The position numbers were made by a program, and so were the translations under genes. A stretch of DNA of 47,199 nt from Candidatus Poribacteria bacterium (lineage in GTDB: Bacteria; Poribacteria; WGA-4E; WGA-3G): NCBI GenBank assembly GCA_012270795.1, contig JAAXHO010000187.1:1-47199 (forward strand). Reading direction: 5' to 3'. The stretch's first letter is position 1. Each line of letters starts with the position of its first letter. Below are positions 7,416 to 16,116 of the stretch, in pieces. The notes under the pieces are model-generated. The model had not been told where the DNA came from, made no database searches, and saw only the letters and a program-made list of their open reading frames with translations.

Positions 7416-7723
7416 TTTTCACTTGTCTGAACCAAGATTTTCAAATCAAGAAATCAACGGTATGAATGCTATATAGCATTCCCCGGGTATGAATCATGGC
7501 GAATGCCATGCGCGCATTCGCCCAATGGCATTCCCCGTGATTGGAGTTTGATCATCAAGTTCCACACCTAGGCGAAACGTCTTTTGTTCACAGCCAAAGC
7601 AGTCTCTATTTGGAATGGAACTCAACAGCATCAGGCTCTAATCCCGGGGAATGCCAAAAGGTATTCATACCGTTGATTTGTAAATCTGATAATCTTGAAA
7701 ATCCTGGTTCAGACAAGTGAAAA
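7416..7723. repeat. Foldback element, about 308 bp
   Basis: The ends are perfect 19-bp inverted repeats TTTTCACTTGTCTGAACCA (7416-7434 and the complement at 7705-7723). The similarity extends inward with gaps, through ATCAACGGTATGAATG, to about 60 bp per arm. The centre has further small palindromes built on GCATTCCCCGG/GGCATTC. No open reading frame. Likely a non-autonomous mobile or regulatory repeat. Confidence 0.7.
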
Positions 7724-7725
7724 TA

Positions 7726-7866
7726 ATACCAATTCAAATTAATATTGTCCCATTAAGGAATTCCACTGTTATTGCTGGTTGGGGTACCTCTCTTCGGTAG
7801 GAGCGACCTCCCGGTCGCGACCCGGGAAATGCCAAAAGGCATTCATACCGTTGATTTCTTGATTTG
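7726..7866. repeat. Chimeric element: MITE family 2 left half joined to foldback end
   Basis: From 7726 it follows the family 2 copy at 33913 (ATACCAATTCAAATTAATAT onward, through GGTAGGAGCGACCTCCCGGT) to about 7822. It then switches to GAAATGCCAAAAGGCATTCA and ACCGTTGATTTCTTGATTTG, which match the inner arm of the neighbouring foldback element. The family 2 right TIR is absent. A recombination or nested-deletion junction at 7820-7828 explains this. Confidence 0.65.
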
Positions 7867-7948
7867 GACCTACGCATCTAATTCACGAATGTTATAAATA
7901 TCTGCCAAAACACCTAAAACTAAATAAACCTGCTTTTATAGATACAAT

Positions 7949-7978
7949 TTGACATTATCAATCTTTTTCTGCTAAAAT
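7949..7978 (+). promoter_or_regulatory. Promoter upstream of the PA14 gene
   Basis: TTGACA at 7949-7954, an 18-base spacer, TAAAAT at 7973-7978. It precedes the GTG start at 8125 by about 146 bases, leaving a long leader with no recognised riboswitch. Confidence 0.5.
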
Positions 7979-8124
7979 ATAAATACCAAAAGAATATAGT
8001 TTGTATCTTACCGCTTTTTCTTAACGTAGTTGAATTAACGACAAACCCTCACTGAAAATTATCTACTCAAGTATAGCATTTTATTGCTGTTACTTCTGAC
8101 GACAAACGAAAATAGAGGTGAATT

Positions 8125-9264
8125 GTGGCTAAGAAAAGAAACCGAAGCAATATAGCATTTATTATATCTTTAGCGATACATTTCGTTTTGATTTTAGTTT
8201 TATCACCATTTCTGCTGAAACAATTCAATGAGAAGGAAGACGACTTATCGCTTGTAATCTTTCCGAAGGGAACTGATGAGCAAGTGAAACGGCTTATGAT
8301 GCGCCAGCACAAGTCAGTCCAACCTGCACGTAGTCTTGATAGTGGGTCGACAGCACCGTCGCTTGCTGCGCCGAAGTATTCTCCAGAGATGGATCCCCCC
8401 AAAGCCGTTTTTCATGATGAATACGCACCAGAGATCGTGACGATTGTGGATATTCCAAAAACGAACGCCGACACACTTCCTAACAGGAGTTTTGGAACAG
8501 AGGAAACGGCATCGGGCCCGGTTGTTATTCCTGAATTCCGTGGAGCAGGGGGGAGAGTGATTGGTCCTGGCCGTGGCAAGGGAACAGGTCAGAGTGGAAC
8601 AGGGGCTGGTAGTGGTGGCGGTCTGGTAGATAGATTGTCTCGCATTGACGGACTTGACGATCTTGCTTCCATAGAATTGGACGACGACATTATGGGATTG
8701 GGTATCTTTGAAACCGATGTAATTCCGGGACACGGCTTACTCGGTCAAGTTTATGTTCCCAATGAACCTATTTTCATGATGCCTAATTTTAAGCGTTTAG
8801 ACCCCGTTTATACATTTGCGACAGCTAATTTGGATGTATCTCCCAGAGATTATACAGCGGGATTCCCAACACCGCAGAAGCAAACGGTGCTTGAGGATTT
8901 CGCGATTCGCTTTTATGGAAAATTGGCAGTGGTGGAGCCTGGACCCTATATTTTTGAACTTTATGCTGATGATGGTGCAAAGTTATTCATCAACGGATAT
9001 TTAGTTGTTGATAACGATGGGGTGCACCAACCCCGAAGAAAACGTAGCCATATCAGACTGACGGCGGGTTTGCACACTGTTGAGATACAGTATTTTCAAG
9101 GACCTCGTTTTCAAATTGCACTACAATGGTATTATAAACCTCCAAACCAAAAATTGCAGATTGTCCCGCCTGAGGTTATCTTCAGTCCGGGTGAACATGA
9201 TGTACCAGTCGTGATGAGAAAGGTTCGACAACACTTGAAATTAAGAAAAATTTTGAATAAGTAA
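8125..9264 (+). CDS. Membrane-anchored PA14-domain protein
   Basis: 379 residues starting at GTG 8125, preceded by AGAGGTG. A basic tip and one membrane helix (about 10-30, with the SLAIHF pattern seen in TonB-like anchors) put the rest outside the cytoplasmic membrane. Residues 70-165 are low complexity, ending in a Gly-rich linker (GPGRGKGTGQSGTG at 147-160). A PA14 domain occupies about 205-352, with PYIFELYADDGAKLFINGYL and GLHTVEIQYFQGP. PA14 domains bind carbohydrate or act as adhesion modules. The DUF4159 gene follows on the same strand, so both may serve the envelope. The TAA stop shares its last two bases with the TIR of the element at 9263. Confidence 0.75.
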   Translation: MAKKRNRSNIAFIISLAIHFVLILVLSPFLLKQFNEKEDDLSLVIFPKGTDEQVKRLMMRQHKSVQPARSLDSGSTAPSLAAPKYSPEMDPPKAVFHDEYAPEIVTIVDIPKTNADTLPNRSFGTEETASGPVVIPEFRGAGGRVIGPGRGKGTGQSGTGAGSGGGLVDRLSRIDGLDDLASIELDDDIMGLGIFETDVIPGHGLLGQVYVPNEPIFMMPNFKRLDPVYTFATANLDVSPRDYTAGFPTPQKQTVLEDFAIRFYGKLAVVEPGPYIFELYADDGAKLFINGYLVVDNDGVHQPRRKRSHIRLTAGLHTVEIQYFQGPRFQIALQWYYKPPNQKLQIVPPEVIFSPGEHDVPVVMRKVRQHLKLRKILNK

Positions 9265-9414
9265 CCTAAGTTGCTACCTATGTAGCACAATCTGCCAGAT
9301 TGTGCCATAAGGGGCGCAAACTGGCAGATTGCTACAAATATTGGCTAATTATCAGCATTTTTTCATTAAAGACAGTGTTTCCAGGTCTAAAACTTATACG
9401 TAGCAACTTAGGTT
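9263..9414. repeat. MITE-like element, family 3
   Basis: Perfect 15-bp terminal repeats AACCTAAGTTGCTAC (9263-9277) and GTAGCAACTTAGGTT (9400-9414). Inside is an inverted pair built on CAATCTGCCAGATTG and AACTGGCAGATTG. It starts within the stop codon of the PA14 gene, and its right end donates the AGGT that precedes the next gene's start. Confidence 0.8.
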
Positions 9415-9424
9415 AGGTAATAAA

Positions 9425-10165
9425 TTGGATATTATGCGAATTGTAATTATTGTAGCCATTTTTATAACGATATTTTTCCCAGACGGGCTTCGGGATTCAG
9501 ACGCTCACCACGAGTATGAATTTACCTTTGTTCGTCTGCAATATGATGGTAGACTTACACAATTGAGCAATTGGGAGGTGGATTATCCTGCTTCAGACCG
9601 AAATTTCATTTACCAACTTGATAAGCAGACCACCATTGATGTTGCTCCCGATAGTATTAGCATTCCAGTTGGATCGGAGGCGTTGTTTGATTATCCCTTT
9701 TCTTATGTTTTGGAAGTTGGGAGTATGCGGCTGAAGAAGAAAGAAGCAGCAAACCTACGTGAATACATGTTACGCGGAGGTTTCATCTTTGTGGATGATT
9801 TCCACGGAGGATTAGAGTGGAACCGGTTCTATACAGAATTGAAAAAGATATTTCCAAATAAGGAACCCGTGGACATACCAATTACACATCCTATTTTCAG
9901 CTGTTTCTACAAAATTGAAGAGCTGATTCAGATACCAGGTTTACGTGCACTTTATAGTGGACAGACGTATGAGCGTCACGATGGGCACCCTGCACGTTAT
10001 CTTGGGATGTTTGACGATAAAAACCGCCTGATGATGTTGATATGTTTCAATTCTGATCTCGGTGATGCGTGGGAACACGCTGCGATGCCCTCTTATCCGC
10101 GGGAATACTCTAATATAGCCTTGAAGATTGGTATCAATGCGGTCATCTATTCACTTACACATTGA
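9425..10165 (+). CDS. DUF4159 domain protein, secreted or membrane-anchored
   Basis: TTG 9425 follows AGGT by six bases; ATG 9434 is an equally plausible start. A short hydrophobic signal (about 4-20) precedes a domain of about 215 residues matching DUF4159: FTFVRLQYDGRL, NWEVDYPASDRNFIYQL, then LREYMLRGGFIFVDDFHG. These proteins often occur with von Willebrand/BatA-type or prenyltransferase-like envelope genes in planctomycetes and relatives; a glutamine amidotransferase-like fold is usual, the function is unknown. It converges on holA with a 20-base gap and no hairpin terminator. Confidence 0.8.
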   Translation: MDIMRIVIIVAIFITIFFPDGLRDSDAHHEYEFTFVRLQYDGRLTQLSNWEVDYPASDRNFIYQLDKQTTIDVAPDSISIPVGSEALFDYPFSYVLEVGSMRLKKKEAANLREYMLRGGFIFVDDFHGGLEWNRFYTELKKIFPNKEPVDIPITHPIFSCFYKIEELIQIPGLRALYSGQTYERHDGHPARYLGMFDDKNRLMMLICFNSDLGDAWEHAAMPSYPREYSNIALKIGINAVIYSLTH

Positions 10166-10185
10166 TTTTTGCATTCAGTTGTGGG

Positions 10186-11592
10186 TTAATTCCACCTCTG
10201 TTTTGATGTGTCGCATAAATCATATACCAACTGTTCTAACAGGACTTCCCCATCTAATCCTGTCGTTTTCAATTGTATTTCTACTTCTAAGGTTTTTTCC
10301 AAAGCCGTAATTAATTCTTCAGCGGTGAAAGTTTGTAACGCTTGAAAGACTTTGTAAGCAGGATATGGACTCCCCTTTAAGACGTTTCGTGCTGCGGAAT
10401 TCGGTAGGATATCTTCCAGTTCTTTTGCCATTGGTTCAAAAACGTTTTTTATGAAATCTGGGTAGCGTGTGTGTCTACTAATCGGTTTTAGTCCTTTTCT
10501 TTTTGCAATGAGTTTTGCTTGAAGCGTTGATCGTAAGTATGTGGCGATGGGTGAGATGATTCGGAAGGGTTTCTCTCCGCTTGCTAACACTTCGCGTAGG
10601 CTTTTCAATGCGTGCCTTGTTGAGCGTTTGCCGATAGCATCGGTAAGGTCAAAAATCCTGTCAAAAGTGGACTGTGTTACGAGGTTTCGGACATCATTTT
10701 CATCTATCTGTTGTTTATCGCCGACAAAGTTGACAATCTTGTTTATTGACTCAGCGATTGTGTGCATATCTCCACCTGTGCGGTTGCGTAGTTGGTCAAA
10801 AGCGCGTGGTGTTATTTTCTTATTATAGGTAGCAAATTTTTCCACAACCTTTTTGTAAAGCGGGTCTCGACTGAGTGATGTGCCTTTCTCCAGTGGATCG
10901 AAAGAGACATACCTACCAACTTTTTGGATTTCCTTCGCAATTCGGTTTCTTTCACTCACCTCGTCCTTTACCGTAAAAATCAGCACACTGTTTTTGGGTA
11001 GGTCGCCTTGTAACCATTCAAGGAGTAGGTCTGTGTCGTTATTACTCGTGTTGTTGTCAGAATGGACTTCAATTTGTGCTGCGAGTTGAGGTAGACGCGT
11101 GAAAAATGAGCGGACATCTTCTGTGAAGCCGCCGCCAAGCGTTTCGATGATTTCATCAATGGAGCTGCTGAAGTCTGGATGTACGTCTGCAATCTGCTGT
11201 GTGGAGACACCGAGAATTTTTGCCATATCTGCAACACATTTCTGAACGTCTTCGGATTCAAGTTGCATTGCATTTTGTATGCTTGTTTGTGGAGAGGCGT
11301 TTTTTTTCTGTGATTTGAAGGCGGGGAAATCATCTACGACTACAACTCGCCATTCGGACATGACTGGATACAGATCAGCGTTGCTGAGAATATCTCTAAC
11401 TGATACAGTGTTTCCATCTAAGAGAGAGAGATTGAAATCTCGCGTATCTGATGGAAGCAGTTTTTCCAGCATCTGTTTGAGCGTTCCTTCAATAAGGAAA
11501 GTCTCTTTACCACAGAGCAGATAAACAGGTTTTGTCTTGTTATCCTCGATTTCCTTGAGGATATTTACTTTTGGTGCAGGTTTCTGTTTCAT
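10186..11592 (-). CDS. holA: DNA polymerase III subunit delta
   Basis: The clamp-loader delta subunit, which opens the sliding clamp during replication. The N-terminus PVYLLCGKETFLIEGTL (22-38), then FNLSLLDGNTVSVRDIL and EWRVVVVDDFPAF (80-92), is typical of HolA. Later come RTGGDMHTIAESINKIVNF and the C-terminal helical domain with KAYKVF-type repeats. At 468 residues it is about 120 longer than usual; the excess is a polar insertion of roughly 95-185 within the N-terminal ATPase-like domain. The start at 11592 lies 20 bases after the stop of the upstream CARDB gene, so the two are probably cotranscribed. Confidence 0.85.
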   Translation of the reverse strand: MKQKPAPKVNILKEIEDNKTKPVYLLCGKETFLIEGTLKQMLEKLLPSDTRDFNLSLLDGNTVSVRDILSNADLYPVMSEWRVVVVDDFPAFKSQKKNASPQTSIQNAMQLESEDVQKCVADMAKILGVSTQQIADVHPDFSSSIDEIIETLGGGFTEDVRSFFTRLPQLAAQIEVHSDNNTSNNDTDLLLEWLQGDLPKNSVLIFTVKDEVSERNRIAKEIQKVGRYVSFDPLEKGTSLSRDPLYKKVVEKFATYNKKITPRAFDQLRNRTGGDMHTIAESINKIVNFVGDKQQIDENDVRNLVTQSTFDRIFDLTDAIGKRSTRHALKSLREVLASGEKPFRIISPIATYLRSTLQAKLIAKRKGLKPISRHTRYPDFIKNVFEPMAKELEDILPNSAARNVLKGSPYPAYKVFQALQTFTAEELITALEKTLEVEIQLKTTGLDGEVLLEQLVYDLCDTSKQRWN

Positions 11593-11612
11593 GAGGACAA
11601 CTGTTCAATGTT

Positions 11613-14003
11613 TTACATTGGTCGTATGATCAGTTTTATTTTTGTGCCTTTTGGCGGAATGACATCAGTGTTGACACGATAGGTGCGGTCATCGGTGCCG
11701 CCGGGTAAAGGATTGTTAAGCAACGCGTCAGGGTCGCGGTATACAGCGATGATATTGTGAAATAGTTGGGAAGTCAGCTGATTGTTTATAATTCGTCCCC
11801 CTGTGAAGACCCAATGTGTTTTCTGCATAGGTTTTTGTGATAGGGCATTCCAAACAAGTTCTCGTGCGGTGTAGGATACAACTTCGTCTCCTTTGTTCCA
11901 TTCCACCCATACTTGTACGCGCGATCCTTTTGGGTCGTGAGGGTCTCCAACGACAGAGAGATTTCTACCGGGTTCAAGATCCAACATACCGAGTGCAATA
12001 AAGATATAAGTCGTTTCTGCGTCAAGGATGATAATGCTTTCATGGGACTTTCCGCGTGTTCCGCATGCAAGGAATTCTATGATTGTATCGTCCGTTGCAA
12101 TGTTGATTTCACCGGGAATGGTTATCTCTTTTTTCTCAGTATTTAAGGTGACGTTACCCAACTGATATAGATTCTCCCCGATTTTTTTGAGTTTTGCTAA
12201 TTTCGCATCTGTTGGGTCAGTGGATTTCGGATGGATATTGATGGTTACCATTTCTGCGTTATCGTTTTTATTTAGGTCTTCATAGTCAACAAGTACGGTA
12301 ACCTCTGTCTCCCCTTCCTGTTGGGGTACCCAGTCAATTGTAACGACAGATTCGTTGAGTTTGGCTGTCCAGAGGACATCTGTTGTTTTCAGTTCAACGT
12401 CATCAGCAAAGAATTTAACTTTCAGCATTTTGTCAAGTGGTGTTCCGCTATTTCTAAGCGTTGCGCTGAGTTTTACAGGTTCCCCGACGCGTGGTGCGGG
12501 TGGTGAAAACCGCAAACTTTTTGGTGCAACACTGATATTAGGTTCAGTAGGGCCAACGAGTGCACGGCTTAATGTCATCACAGCGAAACATGTTGCGAGA
12601 AAGTCACTCTCCGCCCCGTGCCATCTACCATCGGATTGCTGATTCGCGACCATCATTCGAGAAATTTCATCGTACCAGTCATGTCCCGCTATTGTATCTA
12701 ACTTCGGTGGGATGTCACTAAAACGTTGTAGTGAAAGCAGGTAATAATAGAGCCATGAATTTGATCCTGGATTTCGTGTGAGTGTCCAATGTTTTCTAAG
12801 CCAGTTTATGCCATTTTGTATCTGTGTATCTTCAACTGAAACCCCACAAGCTCGGAGTGCCCATAGACCTGTAGCGGTCATGCTGCCATAGACACCGATT
12901 GCCCAAGGGGATCCATCGTCCACTAAATTATAGACCCACCCGCCAGTGTCTTTTTGGTTTCCGCGAATCCATTTTTCGGCACGTGTCCATGTATCTTGTG
13001 GTATGTGCAGTCCCCACTGTTTTGCGGCATAGAGTGCATAGATGACCATGTTCATGTGTGCGCCGTCAGCAGTGTATCCGTAACCCCATCCACCGTCATC
13101 TCTTGGGTCGGCATATTCGCTGTCTTTTACGGGGAGTTGCTTCTCCACTAATTGGTTCACAGCGAATTGCGCACGTCCTCTATATTTTTCGTTTTGCGTT
13201 GCGACTAATACAGGGATAAGAACAGCATATTGGTATACCTCAAGCGTGTTCCAGTCCTGCTCCAGAAGGAATGTGAGTCCCTTCTGAACTGATAGGTCAT
13301 TCGGTTTCCTGCCCGCTGCGAATAGTGCTTGTAGTGCCAATGAGGTTTCTTGTATGCGGTCTTCACCGAAGTTCCAAACTGAGCCTGGGACAAAGTTTTC
13401 TGGTAGACCTTTTAGGCTTGCCTGACAAATAAAACAGGATAGAATGATCTGGTTTTCTGTGCCACATTGCAGACAGGTGCGGCTGCTCTTTCCTTGCCGT
13501 GATTCTATCCATGCGACCCCTTTGTCTATAGATGCCTGTATCTGTTGTTTTGTGACTGTGGGGAAGGATTTTGCTGTAGCCACAACGGTTGCATGGGCGA
13601 TGTTATTCGTGTTGTCTGCTTCGTGTATGTGCTTATCACCTTTGGGATTGACGACAGCATAAATTTCAGTTTTGCCGGGGGGTGGTTGCCACTTTGCTGA
13701 TATGCGTTCCGTTTTACCGGGTTTCAGGTCTAAAATAACATCGTTACTCAAGATTTGAAGTGGGTTGGTCCCTGGGTTTCCTTCATAGAGGTCTACCAGT
13801 AAATCTTCATTCATCGTTGGCGATTTGGTGCCGAGGTTTTTTACCTCAACCCAAATCATTATCTCTTCCCCCTCAACAGGTGTCGGGTTTGAGAAGGTAA
13901 TGCTTTTGGTGTCAACCTGAAAATCTGGGAGTCGCGCGTAAGCATATTTTAATAGGGACATCATCGTGAGAATTCCGATGGTGAAAATGAATAATCTTTT
14001 CAT
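11613..14003 (-). CDS. Secreted CARDB / terpenoid-toroid / YdjY multidomain protein
   Basis: 796 residues with a signal peptide ending near YAYA (20-23). Domains in order: a CARDB-like adhesion fold (27-140), a small zinc ribbon with CLQC (177-180) and CFIC (190-193), an alpha/alpha toroid of the prenyltransferase/squalene-cyclase type (about 205-480, with repeats such as DDGGWGYGYTADG and KDTGGWVYNLVDDG), a second CARDB-like fold (488-592), and a YdjY-like domain (about 615-790, with the KSHESIIILDA region). The toroid lacks a clear cyclase DxDD motif, so enzymatic cyclisation is unlikely. The start has GGGAGGTG and a TATAAT just upstream. Probably a cell-surface scaffold; function unproven. 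Confidence 0.7.
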   Translation of the reverse strand: MKRLFIFTIGILTMMSLLKYAYARLPDFQVDTKSITFSNPTPVEGEEIMIWVEVKNLGTKSPTMNEDLLVDLYEGNPGTNPLQILSNDVILDLKPGKTERISAKWQPPPGKTEIYAVVNPKGDKHIHEADNTNNIAHATVVATAKSFPTVTKQQIQASIDKGVAWIESRQGKSSRTCLQCGTENQIILSCFICQASLKGLPENFVPGSVWNFGEDRIQETSLALQALFAAGRKPNDLSVQKGLTFLLEQDWNTLEVYQYAVLIPVLVATQNEKYRGRAQFAVNQLVEKQLPVKDSEYADPRDDGGWGYGYTADGAHMNMVIYALYAAKQWGLHIPQDTWTRAEKWIRGNQKDTGGWVYNLVDDGSPWAIGVYGSMTATGLWALRACGVSVEDTQIQNGINWLRKHWTLTRNPGSNSWLYYYLLSLQRFSDIPPKLDTIAGHDWYDEISRMMVANQQSDGRWHGAESDFLATCFAVMTLSRALVGPTEPNISVAPKSLRFSPPAPRVGEPVKLSATLRNSGTPLDKMLKVKFFADDVELKTTDVLWTAKLNESVVTIDWVPQQEGETEVTVLVDYEDLNKNDNAEMVTINIHPKSTDPTDAKLAKLKKIGENLYQLGNVTLNTEKKEITIPGEINIATDDTIIEFLACGTRGKSHESIIILDAETTYIFIALGMLDLEPGRNLSVVGDPHDPKGSRVQVWVEWNKGDEVVSYTARELVWNALSQKPMQKTHWVFTGGRIINNQLTSQLFHNIIAVYRDPDALLNNPLPGGTDDRTYRVNTDVIPPKGTKIKLIIRPM

Positions 14004-14098
14004 AGCACACCTCCCATATTATAGTAAAGTTTAGAATTAACGGGACATTGCCCAGTCATCAGGGTAAGGCACAAGTGCCTGGTTGGACAAATTGCGTA

Positions 14099-14419
14099 TT
14101 ATTCACGGGTTTCATTTATAGTTTGCCTGAATTCGTCTTCGTGTTTTGCCCGGAGCGCAGCGTGAAATAACACCTCAAGACGCTGCAAGTCATCGATTGA
14201 CTCTATGGATGCCTTAAAGTTCTGTGCAGCGTCATCTCCTAATTGAAGAGTTAGAATCTCAAGGATGTGTTTGCGCTTGCCTTCTTGGATGCCTTGTTCA
14301 ATGCCTTCTTGGAATCCTTTTTCGTGAGCTTGTGGTGCTACGTATTCTACAATGGGTGGGTGTTGCATGGTTTCCTCCGATATAGTCTGTTTTTTAGAGG
14401 CAGTGTCAAAACTTGCCAT
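14099..14419 (-). CDS. Small protein resembling an Rpn-nuclease C-terminus
   Basis: 106 residues with its own strong ribosome site (AAGGAGC) before ATG 14419. The sequence GFQEGIEQGIQEGKRKHILE followed by SIDDLQRLEVLFHAALRA resembles the C-terminal tail of the full-length Rpn gene at 18885 (GLEQGLEQGRISEKR, then SIDDLVHLDDLFDQIL). The nuclease core is absent. Either a remnant that gained a start, or a stand-alone C-terminal partner; the good ribosome site favours expression. Confidence 0.6.
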   Translation of the reverse strand: MASFDTASKKQTISEETMQHPPIVEYVAPQAHEKGFQEGIEQGIQEGKRKHILEILTLQLGDDAAQNFKASIESIDDLQRLEVLFHAALRAKHEDEFRQTINETRE

Positions 14420-14549
14420 TTTGCTCCTTATTGAATATTGGGCAGTAAACTTTAGAGTTATATATTTTTATGACTTCATTCAATGGAAAACAATGTGCGG
14501 CAAAGAAATCGAACATGTCTGCAGGTTTTCAACAACCACTATTGATAAA

Positions 14550-15509
14550 TCATTCACTTTCCCAATAACCAATGGAGACGGTTGAGGGTTGTGGTACATT
14601 GTTAAAGAAACGTTTCTGACCGTTTGCTTTCCACTTACTTACTTCGCCTTGGAAGGATTGCCCAAGCAAATCTGCAACCCATATTTCTCCGTCCGCGGGT
14701 GAATAGGTGACAGCGACAATTGCCATACCTGCTGAAAATTCTTTTACTTTTGTTCCGGTTGGAGATAAATTAATCAACATATTGTTATTTGATGCGACCC
14801 AAACGCTGCCGTCTTTCGGATTGACACTGGGGGAAACAGGACTTGGGATGTCATCAATCTTTACCAATTCAGTTCCATCAGGTGATATGCGGACAAGGGT
14901 GTTATGTTGTGTATCAGCAATCCAGACGTTACTTTTATAATCTACCGACATGCCTCCTTTAGGTTCTTGCATTGGGGCTGCGGTTGCGACTTGATTCCCG
15001 TTTGCATCGTATCGTCCGATTGGACCTTTGCCATCAGCGATCCAGCAGCTGCCATCTTTGGAATTAACCGCGACATCAAACCTGCCTATGTCAACATTGG
15101 CAGGTCCATCGGGAGGAATGACTTGCGCGAGTATTGATTTTCCATCTGCGGATACTTTTCGGACACCATCAAGCCCAGCAATCCATGCTGTGCCATCTGC
15201 AGCGTTTATCGAAATCCTTGTCGGTGCTTTAATATCGGGTGTTTTAGTGAATGAGTTGGCAGCAGGGTCATATCTGAAAACGGTATGACCGGCTGAAACT
15301 GCTATCCATACAATGCCACTTACCGGGTTAACTGCAACAGCACTGGCATTCGTTAAATCTTGTATAGCAGAGGGGTCTGCTGCACCGTTTGCGTGTAATT
15401 TGTAAACAGTATCGCCACCACTGACAACCCAACATTCTCCATTATATTTTGCGTGCCCCGTAACCACACATACCATTAACAGCATTGCTGCCCACATTAA
15501 CTTTTTCAT
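14550..15509 (-). CDS. Secreted NHL-type beta-propeller protein
   Basis: 319 residues with a cleavable signal peptide (MKKLMWAAMLLMVCVVTGHA). Six or so repeats of about 40 residues carry the GxxWIA pattern: SGIVWIAVSAG, DGTAWIAGLDG, DGSCWIADGKG, KSNVWIADTQH, DGSVWVASNNN, DGEIWVADLLG. This is the NHL / virginiamycin B lyase-like propeller fold. No lyase residues can be asserted. The fold usually mediates binding outside the cytoplasm. It lies in a leftward run with the two genes downstream, but 130-base gaps make a single operon uncertain. Confidence 0.75.
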   Translation of the reverse strand: MKKLMWAAMLLMVCVVTGHAKYNGECWVVSGGDTVYKLHANGAADPSAIQDLTNASAVAVNPVSGIVWIAVSAGHTVFRYDPAANSFTKTPDIKAPTRISINAADGTAWIAGLDGVRKVSADGKSILAQVIPPDGPANVDIGRFDVAVNSKDGSCWIADGKGPIGRYDANGNQVATAAPMQEPKGGMSVDYKSNVWIADTQHNTLVRISPDGTELVKIDDIPSPVSPSVNPKDGSVWVASNNNMLINLSPTGTKVKEFSAGMAIVAVTYSPADGEIWVADLLGQSFQGEVSKWKANGQKRFFNNVPQPSTVSIGYWESE

Positions 15510-15900
15510 TGCTTATTTATCCTTTTACCTTCAATTTTGGTTTCATAATAGTAATGTATAAATACATAATAAAACTTGTAGTATAGATTGTAGCATTTTC
15601 CGTAGTTATTTTCAAGGTGTTTTGCGTGTGTGTCATGATTCGTTTGGTTGTTTTAATGTCACGGTGTTGTTAGCAATTGTGATGCCAATTGTAGAGGCTG
15701 TATATAGTGTGGAATAGCGGTAATTCTGGCATAAATATAGCCGATATTGACAAAAAATGAACAGTGTTGTTGATAATTTGGACAGTGCTTGTGGGTTGAT
15801 AATTGTCGTTCTGAGAAATTATATTTTCGAAATGGTATTAACTCTAAAAACTGGGGGTAAATCAGAAATGTGTTGTATTGCGGTTTGTGGTTGCAATGGG

Positions 15901-15929
15901 TTGCGATTTTGCTTGTGATATGCTAAAAT
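15901..15929 (+). promoter_or_regulatory. Candidate promoter in the 15.5-16.1 kb gap
   Basis: TTGCGA (15901-15906), a 17-base spacer and TAAAAT (15924-15929). It could serve the broken gene at 16117. I see nothing recognisable between 15510 and 15900 besides an isolated GAAATGGTATTA near 15830, which looks like a stray MITE end. Confidence 0.4.
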
Positions 15930-15974
15930 TTTACACAAGATTTGAGGTAGTTACCCCAATTAACAGCGGAAAGT

Positions 15975-16079
15975 TTGATAGCACTGTTCAAACGTAGTAA
16001 AAGTGAAACAGTGCTTGCCCGTTTATTAGATGTTAACCCAGAGGATGTTGAGAAGTTTTTGAAAACTGAAGCAGACTGA
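15975..16079 (+). pseudogene. Short coding remnant
   Basis: From TTG 15975 the frame reads LIALFKRSKSETVLARLLDV and continues NPEDVEKFLKTEAD to TGA at 16077-16079. The composition is protein-like (helical, charged), but there is no ribosome site and a TAG lies just upstream in the frame. It probably represents the end of a decayed gene; family unknown. Confidence 0.3.
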
Positions 16080-16116
16080 TAGATAATCCACAATATCAGA
16101 AAAAGAGGTCTATGCC

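Noticed and set aside
11613-14003. Annotation as squalene-hopene cyclase
   Set aside because: The toroid repeat is present, but no DxDD catalytic motif is seen, and the protein is exported with adhesion-type domains on both sides.
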